A stretch of 64,000 nucleotides of DNA. Origin: Henricia sp. BOLD:AAB3569 (taxonomy: Eukaryota > Echinodermata > Asteroidea > Spinulosida > Echinasteridae). The position numbers were made by a program, and so were the translations under genes. The stretch is taken from assembly GCA_037783545.1 (NCBI GenBank), contig JBBELK010000298.1:4898001-4962000 (forward strand), in the 5' to 3' direction. A model generated the notes under the pieces. The model worked only from the letters and a program-made list of their open reading frames with translations. It was not told the DNA's origin and did no database searches. Positions 42,200-53,240 of the stretch are shown piece after piece (position 1 is the stretch's first letter; each line of letters begins with the position of its first letter).

Positions 42200-44372
42200 T
42201 GTCGGTCTAAAGTACCATTAAAGCCTTTCATTCAGTCTACTACATGTAGCTTGGGCACTGGTTCCCTCCATTCAAGAGCCAGATGTTTTCTCAAAGCCTG
42301 TATGCAACATTCGCCAAGAAAAACTACAAGTATATAAGGGTCATTACAGAGTTGTTTTGTATGTACATACCGGGCTTCAGAAAACGGTTACCCTCAGCAT
42401 ATGAACAATATATGGCCTCGTAAATCGAACAACACCTTTGCCTGTTAATATTACCCAAAACATGACGAGAACGATTCAATAAACTGGTGCGATCTTCTAA
42501 ATGCAAGTGTGACATTTTGAAAATTATTTTGAAGAATTATTGAAATTTCGCTCATAATATAACTTATATTTATAAGGTACAGGTTCTACAGGTGGGTAAA
42601 ACCAGAAGCTACCTTTTCCAGTAAGAACCTGGTCAAAAAGACTTGAAATGTAATCGTAAGAATTTAAAAATGCCTTGGTGTCCCCACTTACGTCGTTAAC
42701 AATTTTCTTGAATATCATCAAAACTATGACACCAAGACATGTCGAAATGTTTGGAAATTGTTTCAAATATCCTACACTATTCAGAATATTTTGGTAACTT
42801 GAAAAGGCCATTTTTACAAGTGCATCAAAATGTCACACTTGGCCCCATATTTATGGAATGACCCATAACTGAATAACTGTAAATGAACAACAGGGCAATA
42901 GTGCATACAAACATTGACTACAATGAGTGTACATGTATGTTAGTAAATCAGGAAAGGATGGACAAGACATATGTACAAAATATATTAGACAGGCCACACA
43001 TTTTTCTCACTTCTCAATTTAGGTTTTTCTATTAAATCTGCAGTTACTGATGCAAACAAAATGCAAAAGAAATCTTTACATTTTGTCATTTATTTCATAC
43101 ATGTACATGTAGCCATTTACCAATGGTAAGGTATATGGAATGCGTATGCGTACAGGGGAGCGAGGGGGTTGGAGCCACTGCGTATGCCATGCGTACAGAG
43201 GGGAGGGGGAGGTCTAAAAAGTCGGCATTTCTTGCGTACATACCGGTACTTTATGGACATCCCCTAATGCTCCATCAATTGTCCCGCCGCACCCCCTCCC
43301 TTTTCTCCCTCGTGTACCGTCTTCCCCTTTCCTCCTGCACCCCCCCCCCCACCCCCCCACACCCCCCCCCCCCCCCTTCCTCCCCCACACTGCCCAATTA
43401 CCCCTTAGGTGGTGTTTTAGTCACGTTTTTCCGGCCCAAAGGAGGAGATTTTCACCCATTGAAATAAAAATATCTGTTCATCTGATAGCAAGATGCACAT
43501 GTATTGCAGTAGCTCAGTGGGGATTTTTGTCATAAAATTTTCCCTAGGGGTAGGGATTTTGTTTCAGGCAAAAATGGATTTCTCCCTGAAAAGACTGCAA
43601 AGGTCAGTGTTGGATAATTTCTTGAAAACATTTAAACATACAAGATACAAATTTACAGACTTTAGCCTTACCTGTTACAGGTACAATTAGATCAGCATTT
43701 GTGCCATAAATTGTGAGAAAAATCATAAATTTTTACTGTTGGGTGTTCATCATTCAGTGTAGGAAGTAGCAATACGGCAACGCCCTATCAGTGCTGGGGA
43801 CATGCAAGTAGATATACACAATGTTCTGTACAGCTGTTACTAGGAAATAAGTGGTTTGCATTACTATTGATTACTGACGCTGAATTATTGTTACGAGTAG
43901 TCGATACCACACGTACGCGAACGCCTAGCATGTCCACTGTATGTACCGCATGCTGTATATACACAGTACAGCGCGTACAGTGTAGTACAGGTACTATAGA
44001 AACTTTTTACGCTAATTTTGAGCCAAATTTCAAAATTATAGAACACATATAAAAAATATCCGCCTTTATTGCCACGTTCAAATCAAATTCAGACACTAAA
44101 ATAGTTCATCAACTGTACCAGCAAATATATCTCAATGTTGGGAAAATGATATTTTGCGAGCAATAAGGCAAATTCTGAGTCGCCCTCAGACAGCCGTGGG
44201 GTGCACACCACTAAATTAGAACCAATGCTAATAAATGCCCAATTTAAAAAAAATCATATTAAAATACTCTCAACTTCTTAGGACAACAACCAAAAAATTC
44301 ACTGAAGTCTCGTCTTTTCAATTCTGTCGGTAATCTGTCACTTTTATTGCCTAATTTCCACTTCAAACAAAA
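42200..44372. repeat. Array spacer upstream of T5
   Basis: The same segments as 22665-25761 in the same order, with a C-homopolymer tract at 43338-43376. No gene was recognised. Confidence 0.55.
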
Positions 44373-45639
44373 CTACCCCTGCAAGAGTGAAAATTGCCAG
44401 CGTCCATTTTGGAAAAAGTCACATACGCTACTGGGCAAAATAGGGCTAATTCCTTTAATTTTGAGGTCTTGTACGTGTACATCAAAGGTTGTAGGGGTTG
44501 CACCTAAATGGTGGCTTGTTGTTTCAGATAATGAACATGTGAACAACTGGGTCCCGTTCTTTTTAACACCAACAATTATGTTGTTCGACAAGACTGAAAT
44601 CGGTATGATTCTCAGTTTTTTCATTGCTTTTCTTGAAACTAATTTTGTCTTAAGTTCCCACTTTACAGGCTGCCGTTGTTTTTCTTTAACCAACTTACCA
44701 ACAAATTTCTCATCACTTTCAAGTCCATGAAGGATAATCCCTCAGGAACTTTTAGGGCCAATGATTTTCCGTTTCAGAAAAGGGCAAATTCCGTTTTTGA
44801 AAAACATGAATTCCGTTTCAGACAAAATAAATTCCGTTTCATGTTCTTTAATAGATAAAAGGTTGTTAATGCCCAGGGAGTCGATTATAAACATAAATTT
44901 TGTATACGATGCACTGCTGACCTCTTAAAATGTTAATTTGAATTGAAAATTTTCCTGAAAATTACTGTAAGTTTACTTGTTTTACACTGTGATCACAGAA
45001 TTTGCAGAAAAGAATATTTCCATCTGCATACAAATCGCCACTGAACTGCTTTGCCCGCGCAGATGCAGACAAATTCACAAGTGGTGCACCTTTCATTTTT
45101 TAAATCAACGGCCGATTCAGTTCCGATTCAACAAAATGTTGAAGGTTTATGGTTGATTTTAGACCTTTCCGAGATGAAAAATCAATGTGTGTGTTCATAT
45201 AGAGCGTAGGTAAGCTAGTTTGAGTATAATTGTTGATAACAGGGAGGGAGAAAATGCAATTCGGGTGAAAAAAAAAATTTCCTTTTTTATTTTATTTTAT
45301 TTTATTTTTTTTTAAACTTTAAACTAAAATCCCGTTTTCCGTTTCAAAGGGCAGATTCCGCGAATTCCGTCCGTTTTCCGCGATCGCGGAAAATCATTGG
45401 CCCTAAACTTTCTCTGGCTGTTTCTTTGCCAGTTCAGTGAGATTGTGTAAGACTTTGTTTTGAAGTTTCAAAATCTCACAGCTACTTGCTTGAGTCACAA
45501 GTTGGTTCACCTCCTCAAGCTTCTGTTTTGACTTTGTCAGCTCGATGTTGTTGGAAGCTTGGACAGCTTCAAATTTGCGCGACAGCACGTGTAATCTGCC
45601 GATGTAGTTAGTGACAGAACCATTGTCTATGCTGCGCAT
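44373..45639 (-). pseudogene. Decayed TRIM-NHL copy split by transposon E5
   Basis: The left part (44373-44752) reads as the linker and first propeller strand on the minus strand (KWELKTKLVSRKAMKKL, TFDVHVQDLKIKG). The right part (45406-45639) reads as the coiled-coil end (RKFEAVQASN to LAKKQPEKV). They are separated by E5. RING, B-boxes and most of the propeller are absent. Confidence 0.85.
44753..45405. mobile_element. DNA transposon E5, copy 2
   Basis: Ends TAGGGCCAATGATTTTCCG and CGGAAAATCATTGGCCCTA with the 6-bp duplication AACTTT at 44747-44752 and 45406-45411; removal restores GGAACTTTCTCTGG. At 653 bp it is shorter than copy 1 inside, though both ends match closely. Confidence 0.88.
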
Positions 45640-45976
45640 TTGCTCGATAAAAACTGCAAGACTTTAAATTTGGTAATGATGAGTAGTAGAGTAACACTCT
45701 TGTTGGCTTAATAAGAGGCAAAACCATACTATTGTGGAATGGATTGCTGTGCTTTATTGATTGCACATGTACTACCGGTATGTACAATGAAAACTCTTTT
45801 GCACAGTGTTCAGAACAAGCTTAAGAGAGTTCCAAAAGAAGTTGATGTAACTGAAGCCAAATTTAAGATAAAAACAAATTTAAAGTTTTTGTTTGTGTTA
45901 TAGTGCAAGTTAATTTGTTAATTTTGATTACACAGTTTTCACCAAGCTTGTAACTTGTACAACAGACATGAAAGCC
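45640..45976. repeat. Spacer beside decayed TRIM
   Basis: Matches 26395-26764 and 36911-37182. No gene. Confidence 0.5.
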
Positions 45977-46126
45977 TTTAAAGACGCAGGCTTGTCAATG
46001 CGCGCGTAAGGAACGAATTCGTGCCACGAAATTCATCACTCCATTCCTTTCTATAGAGCTGTGAATTTCATAACACGAATTTGATTCTTACGTGCGCATT
46101 GACAACTGACGAGCCTGCGTCTTTAA
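45977..46126. mobile_element. MITE E2, copy 4
   Basis: TTTAAAGACGCAGGCTTGTC and GACGAGCCTGCGTCTTTAA ends. Confidence 0.75.
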
Positions 46127-46497
46127 GCCGATCATACATCGACCTTGCAACTGATCAGTTGCTGTCGATGTGTGCGTAGCGTGCTTACATGTATCTACAG
46201 CCACTGATTAGTTGCGCAACTGGCAGCAACTGAAAGCATCCAACCAGGTCTACATTTCCATAGTGGGCACATCGACACAGCAATTTGAGTGCATTGACCT
46301 TGCAGGTGAAAGCAACTTTATACCGCGTTTACACTCGAATCGGCAAAGGTGGATACAGATCCAGCATTTTTATTGCGACCACAAAACTGAACATTTGCCG
46401 CGTTTACACTACACCCCAAATCGCTTCAACTCGCTTCAGAAACCGCAAAAGTCACCACTAAATGTAACTGCAGCGCATGCGTGAGCTGTAGATGTTG

Positions 46498-48400
46498 TAG
46501 ACTTGATGTCAAGTCTGTAACTAGACCGGTTGTTTCGTAAACGGCAGCAGCGTAGTCGCGAATGGACTGGAAACAAGTCTAATCGACCTCTAGTTACAGA
46601 CTTGAGAAACCTGTTTCCGTTTTGTACACGGTCTATGGAGATTGCTACCAGAATTGGACGTAGAGAGCTGATTGGTCGAAACGCGGGGCTATATTAATAT
46701 TCATGATACTCCTTTAAATGGATGTGTTTTTGTGAATTTTGAATAGGGTTTCATCTCCATCGTAATAACGCATGCAGCAAGCTTGAAGTGCAAATTTTTT
46801 AGGCTACGTACATGTAAGCCTATTCGACTTGATCAGTTTACGCGAAATTGGGATTATCGATGGTTTTTGTTTAAAATATAATCGCAAACGCTGATGATTG
46901 CATGATTGCAGATCGTGGTTTTGGAGAAAGATAGAGCTGAAATTTTGAACACTACTGTCAAGCATGGGCGCCAAAGAACGGGGTTGTCGGCCTCGTTGAA
47001 ACCGAAGCTAGGGATTTGGAAATATGTGACATCGTCAGCCACACAGTCGTGACACTATTTTTGATATCTGTTGCAACTTGTCTGTTGTGTGAAAATGGTT
47101 TGTTGTGTGAAAATGTTGTGTGAAAACTCAAAATAGAAATTTTGGATTTTTTTCAAAGTCTCATAAGCAAATGGGGCAGTTTTAATGTGCTTTTCAAGCT
47201 TTCGGTCAAATATGTCACCTTCTCAACATTTGCCAGTTTTGTATGACAAGGACGCAGATCTTCGATGGTGAGGAAAGATTTGTTTGCAGGACTTTTTCTA
47301 ATCTGGAGCGAAGATCTGATTTATCAAGACTGTAATATTTCTTGCAGGATAGCTAGTAAAGTCGTGTTACAAACTAAGCACGCACGCCACTTGTAGGTAT
47401 TATGCCGACCATTTTAGCCACCAGCAATAGCTAAGATAATCTCAGCTCTTGTTTTATCATTTTTCATTGGGATGTGGTCTTTTTAGACCACATCCCAATG
47501 AAAAATGATAAAACAAGAGCTGAGATTATCTTAGCTACACCAGCAACACGTTTTGAAAATCAACTAGTCGAAGAAGAATGTTACAAACAAAAACCAAAAT
47601 CCAATTTGTAGTAAAAAAAAAAAAAACACCGGGCAAAATTACTGACCCGCCAGCTCGAGTTTGGAAAGTTGGCAGTGCGCTCGATCCCTTTCAATTTTAC
47701 ATAAAGCGCATCTTATTAGTCTGTGGTGCGTTAACTGGACTGCAGTGCCACAACAGTTGGAAAACGATAAAGCAACAGAAGGTAAACATAGTTTTAATAC
47801 ATTCTGCTCAGCTTCATTTGTTTTCTGCGACGTGGTAAAGGGCTGTGCAGTTTAATTTATCGATGTATTTAGCCCTTGACGTGACACAAGTAATTGGCGC
47901 AATCACATCTAAAGGGACTGATACCGAGTTAATACTTGAATATGATACTGTTAGAACACATTCATCAAAAGAAGCTGATACAAGATCTCCCATAATCATT
48001 ATAGGGGAGATCTTTTTAATGAATATTGTTGTACATTTATTTGTACATCATAAATGCTCTTGACTGTAACTTAACATACTACATTTCACTAAACGCTTAA
48101 CACAGTTTCTCTAAATAACAATATTGAAGTTTTAAAACACGCATTAACCGAATCAGATAACATTACATCCCCTCTGGTAGAAGTGGACGTTACCACGGCA
48201 CGATGGCCGAAATGTTATTGGCTGGTTCTATGGCAACAGCGTGATTATATATTACGCGCCATGAAGCATTAATATTGGCGCGAAAACAGGTTTCTCAAGT
48301 CTCTAGACAGGTACTATTCATAACAACGACTGTTGCGTGTGGGGATTATAGGCGTCAGACGGACCAAATACGACTGTCTAGAGACTTGACCTCAAGTCTA
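46498..48400. mobile_element. Mutator-like element, 9-bp target duplication
   Basis: Ends TAGACTTGATGTCAAGTCT and its near complement (AGACTTGACCTCAAGTCTA), each end itself a small palindrome. TAGATGTTG is duplicated at 46489-46497 and 48401-48409. A 9-bp duplication points to a Mutator-like element. At 1,903 bp with only short frames (longest about 90 codons, near 47578-47838 and 46854-47042, no known motifs) it looks non-autonomous. Confidence 0.8.
47428..47537. repeat. Perfect 53-bp-arm hairpin
   Basis: From TAGCTAAGATAATCTCAGC on the left to GCTGAGATTATCTTAGCTA on the right, with a TTTT loop near 47481. I find no mismatch in the arms. Confidence 0.95.
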
Positions 48401-48957
48401 TAGATGTTGCTGCACTAGTGCCAGATTGGTCAATTAAATCTACTACACTGCGGGCACCGCCCCAAGGACACTCAAATTGCCGAATCTGTATTTGGGTAGC
48501 GTTTACACTACAAGCGACCTTGACGATTGCAGGGTTCAACCCTACCCCAAAGGTGACTTGAAAAAGGCGAATCAGACCCGGGTCTGATCCGCCTTTTCAA
48601 TTCACCTTTTGCGTTTACACTTAGTGCCTACCCGGCTTCAACTCCCCTTTTTGGAAATTGCGGAGTTCGATTCGGCAAAGGCAAATCGAGTGTAAACGGG
48701 GTGATAGTCGGTGTGACATGTGCCTCCCATATTCAGACTTGCAACTGACAGCAACTAGTTGCAAGTATGTGTACATCGACACAAATGACTGCAGCTGGAT
48801 ACAACTATTTGCCAGAAAGTAGAACATGAGCAACTCGTACATCAACTTGTTTCAGCAACTGATCAGTTGCTTCCAGTTGCCACGAGTTGCTTCCGTTTGC
48901 CGGAGACATCGGTTGCCTTAGTTGCTTCAAGTTGCAATGTCAATGTACGCTAGGCTT

Positions 48958-49970
48958 TAGTAATTAGAAAATGAAAGTTTACAAACTACTGACATGTGAT
49001 TTATTTTAAAACATACAGTAAACTCTCGTTATAACACCATAGACGTTGAAGAGCTTGCTACGCCTGTATGTACCACCCCCTAAAATAAAGCTCTTTCCGA
49101 TATAAAGCTCCTTTTTTCTAATTCCCGTCCATTATTCTTTGCATTGTACAATGTATTTAAGCATTGATTATATCGCTATCTGGATATATTTATAAAGCTT
49201 GAATTATTTGGGTCCCTTCAAGAGCGCTATAATGAGAATTTACTGTAGTTCTTTTTAGTAAAATAGGAAAATAATACAGCATTCTTAAAGAGGTAATAGA
49301 ACAATTTCCAAAAATAATTAAGTTTTCTCTTCCAAATTGAAAATATTACATTTACATATCTACAAATTGTCTTCCCATGACCATGTGACAATAGATTTGT
49401 CACATGGTCACTGGGAGACATTTTAACTTTCCACTTGATGACAAGTTTCGATGTACCATGCAGGTCCGGCCCACCACACGAAACATACAATGGACACTCA
49501 TAACATTTGGTAAGGTCATTAACAGGTGGTGACAACGGGTTGCTGTATAAGAATCACAGGGCTACATGCAGTGGTTGATTTAGAGCATAATTATTTACAT
49601 GCACCAGTGCATGTACAATTTTATCTGTGCATGCAGATTTTTTTGATCCAAATCGACCCCTGACTACATGGATGTGGGTAGCTGCTAAGATCTATCATGC
49701 ACACGTGAACAATCTCACTTAGGATATTGCAGTGCATTCCGGTATGTTTTAACTGTGGATTTTATTTTGTTTACTACATATACCGGTACGACCATCTCAT
49801 TCCCCCCCGCAAATGCTGTATTCCCCGGAAGGGAATTGATTTTCACATGTGGTTTAAGTTACACATGATTGGTAAACTGTTAAAAGGGGGCATTATTTCC
49901 ACTCGTAATTAGAAGCCCATGTTTATAAAACTGCTCTGTAGAAATTCTGTCACATACGTAGTGCAGTAAT
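48958..49970. repeat. Array spacer 3' of T6
   Basis: A shortened segment B, hairpin block (about 49369-49420), CATGCA block (49590-49645) and flank. The stretch 49650-50044 is present again at 53925-54320 with only one C-run difference. No gene. Confidence 0.6.
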
Positions 49971-50134
49971 AGAGCACTAAAGTGAAAACGTCACCCTTTG
50001 TGTGTTGCCATGGTATTTGGGTCTACACTAAAACCAGTGAACTGTTTCCCTGCGCTTTAGCAATGGACGTTTTAGATTACCAGCGAATGTTTAGACCCAA
50101 TTACCATGGCAACTGACGTCACACTTTAGTAGTC
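49971..50134. mobile_element. MITE E3, copy beside T6
   Basis: Same ends as the T1 copy. Confidence 0.65.
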
Positions 50135-50466
50135 TATTCTTCTGAAAACTTGAAAAATCCATGCATGATTTTTGTGTTGAGTTAAATGGTAAAAAAGTCT
50201 CACGCAAAAGACTTATATTAGAAAACCATCTCCAGTTTCTAATCCAAAGTACATGTACATGTACCATTTTGGACTGAAATAAAATCATGTGGTGTTTGGT
50301 ACCATTGTTATTAACAGTTTTTTCTTATCAACTTCGTAAAAAGAATTGGGGTCACTGCAAATGATGTGTTCTACCTTTAACCAAGTTTTAATTTACACGA
50401 AAGCTTTCTTGGAAAGCAACATTCAATTATTTTGTAATACATGTATCTTTCATGATCACTTTCACC
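50135..50466. repeat. 3' flank of T6
   Basis: Same duplicated 3' block as T1, including TACATGTACATGTACC (50251-50264) where T1 has one TACATGTACC. Confidence 0.5.
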
Positions 50467-52407
50467 TCACGCTTTTTGGTAGACATAAATGGTGTTCCAT
50501 CCAGCCACCACCAGATCACCCTGGGGTGTAAGAGTAATGGAACAAGGACGTGAACATTCTGAGATTGCACATGATGCAATGTATTGGCCATCAGGACTGT
50601 ACTGCAGAATATCACCAGGACTAGACCAGTCACTTACAGCAACATAAATGTTGCCATTACTGTCACAGCAGACATCTGCTAGGCATTTGTTTTCCCCTAT
50701 GTGACTGGTCATATCCACTGAGAATACCATCTTACCATCATAGCTTATGGAAAGCAACTTCCTCTGAAATTGGTGGATGTAAATAAGCTGCTGCTTGTAG
50801 CTGGTGAGATAATCACCAATCCCTGGAACATGTACTGTCCTGATGTTGGATCCATCTGGGTTGTGTAGGGATATCTCCTCGCTGTCCCTGTAACCAACTG
50901 CTATGAGATTGTTGCTGTCCACTGCCAAACATGTTGGCTCGGTGTGTTGGGCGTGATGTAGTTCGAACTGTTGAAGAAGCTGACATTGTGTTTTATAGAC
51001 CTTAACTGTATGTTGGTCCAGAAGGATGAGCTGGTCATCTTTGTTCACTGCGATACTATATACACTGCTCAATCCTCTAATGTTGAGGTCTTGTACATCA
51101 AAGGCTGTAGGGGTTGCACCTAAGTGGTGGCTTGTTGTTTCAGATAATGAACATGTAAACACCTGGGTCCTGTTGTCCCTAATACCAACAAAACTGTTGT
51201 TGGACAAGACTGCAATTAATGATACAGTTCCTAGTTTCATGGCTCTGCTTGAACCTAATCTTGTCTTAAGTTTCCACTTTACAGGCTGCCGTTTTTCTGT
51301 AACCAACTTGCCAACAAATTTCTCATCACTTTCTTCAAAGTCCATGAAAGATAATCCCTCAGGAACTTTCTCTGGCTGTTTCTTTGCCAGTTCAGTGAGA
51401 TTGTGTAAGACTTTGTTTTGGAGTTCCAGAATCTCATAGTGACTTGTTTGAGTCAGAAGGTGGTTCACCTCCTCAAGCTTCTGTTTTGACTTTGTCAGCT
51501 CATTGCTGTTGGAAGCTTGGACAGCTTCAAATTTGCTGACTCTCTCCTTGTAAATCTTTTCCGTTTCCCTCACGAGTTTCTTTTCTTCTGCTCTGATCTT
51601 GGCAACCTCCTCATCAGCCTTTCTGGAAATTTTCTTCTTGGTGTCAGTAAATGCAGCATCCATTTCCTTGCGCATTGTGTCAGTTTCTTGGATTGTTGTG
51701 CTGAATTGTGTTTTGTTGTTGTCCGCTGCAGTAAATGAGTCCCCTATTGTTTTCTTGCATTGCTTGACAGCCTCGGGCAGATCCACAAGGGAGTGTCGTC
51801 CATGTTGGAGGACTGAGCAAGTTGTGCATACTAACTGCTTGCATGTATCACAGTAGATCTTAAAGCTTTCATCTGGATGCTTGCCACATTTTGGAACCTC
51901 TTCTCTGAGTTTACTTCTGTAAGTAATCTCGCCTGATTTAAACTGAGCCAGGGTATAGATCTTGTGAGATTTCATCAGAGTCATGCGTTTATGTGCCCTT
52001 TGGCATTCCTGACAGAGGAAATGTTCACAGTCCATGCATCTTGAGATGGCCTGATTCTGTTCATCACAGCCTTGACATTCGATGACTGACTCTTGCCCCT
52101 TTTTAAGTAACTTCTCCTGCATTGTAAGTTCATCAATCAGTGCACTCAATCGAAAGTCATTAGGTAAGCCATTAACCCCAAATTCACCCAATTTTGTTTC
52201 ACGTCTGCAAAGAGGACAAGTCAGCTTAGTACTGTCTGGTGGAGTTTGGTGCTGTATGAGTTCTTGAAGACACTGCAGACAATAACTATGCAAGCAGTCC
52301 AAGAGTTTGGGCTGCTTGAATCGGCAGGAGCAGATGGAACATTCTAGGTGGCCTGTGCTTATTGTCTCCAGCAAGGATTCAGCTGTTACATTAGATGTAG
52401 ATGCCAT
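50467..52407 (-). CDS. T6: TRIM-NHL E3 ligase
   Basis: A 646-residue intact frame. RING ligands run from C23 to C67, with one extra Pro in the loop (HQTPPDST). B-box 1 is at about 111-148, B-box 2 at 174-205, then coiled coil and propeller ending YQKA. The N-terminal half is very close to T5 (shared MASTSNVTAE start, LIDELTMQEKLL, QRAHKRMTLM), so T5 and T6 are sister copies. Propeller loops are distinctive: IHQFQRKLL in place of SHSERKLL, GENKCLADVCC, and a shortened SDWSSPGDILQ. The start follows the conserved acceptor TTTTCAG-ATAAAT. Inferred cytoplasmic ubiquitin ligase; target unknown. Confidence 0.9.
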   Translation of the reverse strand: MASTSNVTAESLLETISTGHLECSICSCRFKQPKLLDCLHSYCLQCLQELIQHQTPPDSTKLTCPLCRRETKLGEFGVNGLPNDFRLSALIDELTMQEKLLKKGQESVIECQGCDEQNQAISRCMDCEHFLCQECQRAHKRMTLMKSHKIYTLAQFKSGEITYRSKLREEVPKCGKHPDESFKIYCDTCKQLVCTTCSVLQHGRHSLVDLPEAVKQCKKTIGDSFTAADNNKTQFSTTIQETDTMRKEMDAAFTDTKKKISRKADEEVAKIRAEEKKLVRETEKIYKERVSKFEAVQASNSNELTKSKQKLEEVNHLLTQTSHYEILELQNKVLHNLTELAKKQPEKVPEGLSFMDFEESDEKFVGKLVTEKRQPVKWKLKTRLGSSRAMKLGTVSLIAVLSNNSFVGIRDNRTQVFTCSLSETTSHHLGATPTAFDVQDLNIRGLSSVYSIAVNKDDQLILLDQHTVKVYKTQCQLLQQFELHHAQHTEPTCLAVDSNNLIAVGYRDSEEISLHNPDGSNIRTVHVPGIGDYLTSYKQQLIYIHQFQRKLLSISYDGKMVFSVDMTSHIGENKCLADVCCDSNGNIYVAVSDWSSPGDILQYSPDGQYIASCAISECSRPCSITLTPQGDLVVAGWNTIYVYQKA

Positions 52408-52505
52408 ATTTATCTGAAAATTGGAAGAGAAGTGTAAATGTGCCTTGTATTGTACATGTAGTTTTGGTTACAGTACTCTAACTCAATTACCCAGTGTCAC
52501 TTTGA

Positions 52506-52960
52506 CCGTGTTTACACTGGTCCCGAGCTCGGGATCAAGATTGATCCTCTGATAAGAATGCATCAGTGTTAACCGCAATGATCCCGAGTGCCGTGTTTAC
52601 ATTCTGTAGTTAATCTCGAGCGCCGTGCCAGAAGTTGCAGTCAAAGGTCATGCTCTGTGTGTATACATGTACTGATCAATGTGTGCATGGGTTGTGCATG
52701 TACAGTGTACAAGGCCACTTGAATTTCGCGGGCTTTTTCCCCGCTACAGCTGTGGAGTGGATGCGGTAAAGATTAATTGCTTATCTAACCGCAAACTGAT
52801 CCTGAGCTCGGGATCAAACCCTCCGCCAATGCGAGACCAAAATCTCGGAATCTGATCCGGGGCCAATCTGGTCCCAAAAGCGTTTACACTCGGTTTGTGA
52901 TTCGAGGCTGATCTCGAGCTCGGTGTTCGGCCCCGAGCTCGGGATCAAGTGTAAACAAGG
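52506..52960. mobile_element. Foldback element E4, copy beside T6
   Basis: CCGTGTTTACACTGG and AAGTGTAAACAAGG ends; the interior contains CCCCGAGCTCGGGATCA and similar palindromes. Confidence 0.7.
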
Positions 52961-53240
52961 TGTCAGTCCAAAGCACCGTATGCATTCAAAGCCTTTTATT
53001 CATTTCAGTCTACCAGCTTGGGCACATGGTTCCCTCCAATCAAGAGCCAGAATTTTCCTTCACTGACAAACTGCCTCTGTTGAGCTTCGTTTTCAAAGTT
53101 ATTGTTGAATAGTTGAAGTGTTTTGGAACTCAAAACTCCCTGAGTAGTATAAGTGGCCGTCCATTAAGTACGTACGCACGCACGGAGGGAGGGTTGGGGG
53201 GTTAGGGAGGGATGGGGGGGGGAGGGTTGGGGGGGGGGAG
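52961..53240. repeat. Spacer upstream of T6, G-rich
   Basis: AAGAGCCAG block then a G-rich (GGGAGGGTTGGGGG) tract from about 53180. Confidence 0.6.

Larger units (their letters stand above)
46323..48701. mobile_element. CGTTTACACT foldback element nested in E1
   Basis: CCGCGTTTACACTCGAATCG on the left and CGAGTGTAAACGGGG on the right, with inner inverted copies of CGGCAAAGG/CCTTTGCCG and a second GCGTTTACACTAC pair at about 46410 and 48498. It is itself interrupted at 46498-48400. Confidence 0.7.
46123..48957. mobile_element. CAACTG element E1, copy 4, interrupted
   Basis: The left part runs to about 46320 and the right part resumes at about 48705 (GTCGGTGTGACATG). Together they match copies 1-3. 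The 2.4-kb interruption is the CGTTTACACT element and what it carries. Confidence 0.75.

Noticed and set aside
46498..48400. Transposase gene in the 9-bp-duplication element
   Set aside because: The longest frames are under 100 codons with no DDE or zinc-finger motifs that I can recognise, so it is treated as non-autonomous.
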